From Kiloniellales bacterium (GTDB lineage Bacteria; Pseudomonadota; Alphaproteobacteria; Kiloniellales; JAKSBE01), in the NCBI GenBank assembly GCA_030067055.1, contig JASJAL010000385.1:1-6920 (forward strand): a stretch of 6,920 nucleotides of DNA, written 5' to 3'. The translations under genes and the position numbers were made by a program. Positions 5,710 to 6,920 of the stretch are shown here, in pieces. Under the pieces are notes generated by a model, which ran no database searches, was not told the DNA's origin, and saw nothing but the letters and a program-made list of their open reading frames with translations. Position 1 is the stretch's first letter. Every line of letters begins with the position of its first letter.

Positions 5710-6789
5710 ATGTCGAAGCAAAATGCCAGCAAGACCAACGGATTCCGGGCCTGCAAGGACCCCTGGCCGCGCGGCGGCGGGGTCCGCCGCATCAACCTGG
5801 CGCTTCAGGGCGGCGGCGCCCACGGGGCCTTTACCTGGGGGGTTCTGGACCGCCTGCTCGAGGACGAACGGATCGCGATCGAAGGCATCACCGGGACCAG
5901 CGCCGGGGCGGTCAACGGCACCGTCATGGCCTACGGCCTGACCGTCGGCGGCCGCGAGGAGGCCCGCCGGAGCCTCCGTGACTTCTGGGAGCGGGTCTCG
6001 CAGGTCGCCGCCCTCTCCCCGCTCCAGCCCAGCGCCCTCGACCGCCTGATGGGCCCGGGCCGCATGGACTATTCGCCCGGCTACTGGGTGATGGACATGA
6101 TGTCGCGGGTCTTCTCGCCCTATCACTACAACATCTTCGACTTGAACCCGTTGCGCGACATCCTGGGCGACATGGTCGACTTCGAGGTCCTGCGCGACTG
6201 CCGGTCGGTCAAGCTTTTCGTCTCGGCGACCAACGTCAAGCGCGGCCGGATCAAGGTCTTCGACATCTCGGAGATGGAGCTGGACGCCGTGATCGCCTCG
6301 ACCTGCCTGCCCTTCCTGCACCAGGCCGTGGAGATCGGCGAGGATGCTTACTGGGACGGCGGCTACATGGGCAACCCGGCGATCTACCCGCTGATCTACC
6401 ACGCCGACTGCCCCGATATCCTTCTGGTCCAGCTCAACCCGATCAACAGCGACACGGTGCCGACCAGCGCCCAGGAGATCATGGACCGCTTGAACGTCCT
6501 GACCTTCAACGCCAGCCTGATGCGGGAGATGCGGGCGATCAACTTCGTCACCCGCCTGATCGATGACGGCTTCGATCACGGCGGCCGCCTCAAGCGCCTA
6601 TTGCTCCACGTGATCCATGCCGAGGACGTGATGGCCGAGCTGGGAGTCTCCAGCAAGCTCAACGCGGACCGGGCCTTCCTGGAGCACCTCTTCGAAGTCG
6701 GCCGGGCCCGGACCGAGACTTGGCTGGCCGCGCACTTCGACCGGCTCGGCCAGGAATCGACCATCGATATCGAAGAGATGTACCTCTAG
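5710..6789 (+). CDS. Patatin-like phospholipase (GGGAHG / GTSAG, RssA-like subfamily)
   Basis: A 359-residue predicted lipid acyl hydrolase. The oxyanion loop is LQGGGAHGAF (32-41), the nucleophile elbow GTSAG (62-66, Ser64) and the catalytic aspartate lies in YWDGGYMGNPA (Asp216). The long C-terminal half (about 240-359) contains LLVQLNPI and a charged helical region ending TIDIEEMYL, as in proteobacterial relatives of RssA that are longer than RssA itself. The first 26 residues are polar and basic (KDPWPRGGGVRR) without a signal peptide, so it is probably cytoplasmic. The substrate is unknown; membrane phospholipid is the usual family assumption. The ATG at 5710 is the first in frame, with weak GGGA upstream. 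It is divergent from the other patatin (158-base gap), whose motifs differ clearly, so the two are not a recent duplication. It converges on the gene ending at 6825. Confidence 0.93.
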   Translation: MSKQNASKTNGFRACKDPWPRGGGVRRINLALQGGGAHGAFTWGVLDRLLEDERIAIEGITGTSAGAVNGTVMAYGLTVGGREEARRSLRDFWERVSQVAALSPLQPSALDRLMGPGRMDYSPGYWVMDMMSRVFSPYHYNIFDLNPLRDILGDMVDFEVLRDCRSVKLFVSATNVKRGRIKVFDISEMELDAVIASTCLPFLHQAVEIGEDAYWDGGYMGNPAIYPLIYHADCPDILLVQLNPINSDTVPTSAQEIMDRLNVLTFNASLMREMRAINFVTRLIDDGFDHGGRLKRLLLHVIHAEDVMAELGVSSKLNADRAFLEHLFEVGRARTETWLAAHFDRLGQESTIDIEEMYL

Positions 6790-6824
6790 ACCGGAGCGCC
6801 GGGCCGACCCCGACAGCCGGACGT

Positions 6825-6920
6825 TCAGGCAGTGGACGCCAGAGGCCCTGCGGCCTCCTCGGGTCCGCCGAGCTCGGCCGAGATGGCCCGGTTGCGGCCA
6901 TCGCTCTTGGCCTGATAGAG
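6825..6920 (-). CDS. GGDEF-domain protein (diguanylate cyclase), C-terminal tail only
   Basis: The minus strand from the right edge reads LYQAKSDGRNRA, followed by a 19-residue Ala/Glu/Gly-rich tail, and stops at TGA (6827-6825). LYxAKxxGRNR is the conserved last helix of GGDEF domains, which make the second messenger c-di-GMP from two GTP. Only 31 residues are visible, so the active-site GG(D/E)EF motif and any sensor or EAL domain lie outside the window; catalytic activity cannot be judged. It converges on the patatin gene with a 35-base gap. A 6-base stem GAGGCC/GGCCTC with a CTGC loop (6842-6857) lies in the last codons, with no T-run. Confidence 0.88.
   Translation of the reverse strand, partial: LYQAKSDGRNRAISAELGGPEEAAGPLASTA

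Noticed and set aside
6790..6824. Terminator after the plus-strand patatin gene
   Set aside because: The 35-base gap is GC-rich with several GCCGG repeats but shows no clean stem followed by T residues.

Overview
The window looks like an ordinary chromosomal stretch from a high-GC alphaproteobacterium. A Rhodospirillales-type organism is a plausible guess from base composition, protein style and strong GGAGG-type ribosome sites, but no marker gene here fixes the taxon. No RNA gene, insertion sequence, phage gene or CRISPR array was found. The window is almost fully coding and holds six complete genes, with a partial gene at each edge.

Layout. At the left edge is the start of a DUF488 (YeaO-type) gene on the minus strand. 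It diverges from a family-2 glycosyltransferase of the TIGR04283 type (plus strand, 450-1172), with a 321-base gap that carries short inverted repeats just before the glycosyltransferase. The glycosyltransferase converges, with a 12-base gap, on a run of four minus-strand genes. In transcription order these are a patatin-like phospholipase (5551-4511, TTG start), an AraC-family regulator (4225-3251), a crotonase-fold enoyl-CoA hydratase/isomerase-like protein (3181-2402) and a four-helix membrane protein of unknown function (2297-1185). The gaps between them (285, 69 and 104 bases) hold hairpins and dyads, so a single tight operon is not assured. A second patatin-like protein of a different subfamily runs divergently from the first (plus strand, 5710-6789). 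At the right edge is the C-terminal tail of a GGDEF-type diguanylate cyclase on the minus strand.

How the genes may work together. Two lipid acyl hydrolases, a crotonase and an AraC regulator lie side by side, which suggests a small lipid or fatty-acyl turnover locus. This is inference from adjacency; the sequence does not prove a shared pathway. The more notable points are the divergent pair of unlike patatins, a crotonase that lacks the second catalytic glutamate of classic hydratases, an apparent internal duplication in the unknown membrane protein, and a long hairpin that begins exactly at the araC-family stop codon. I found no convincing new defence or mobile system.
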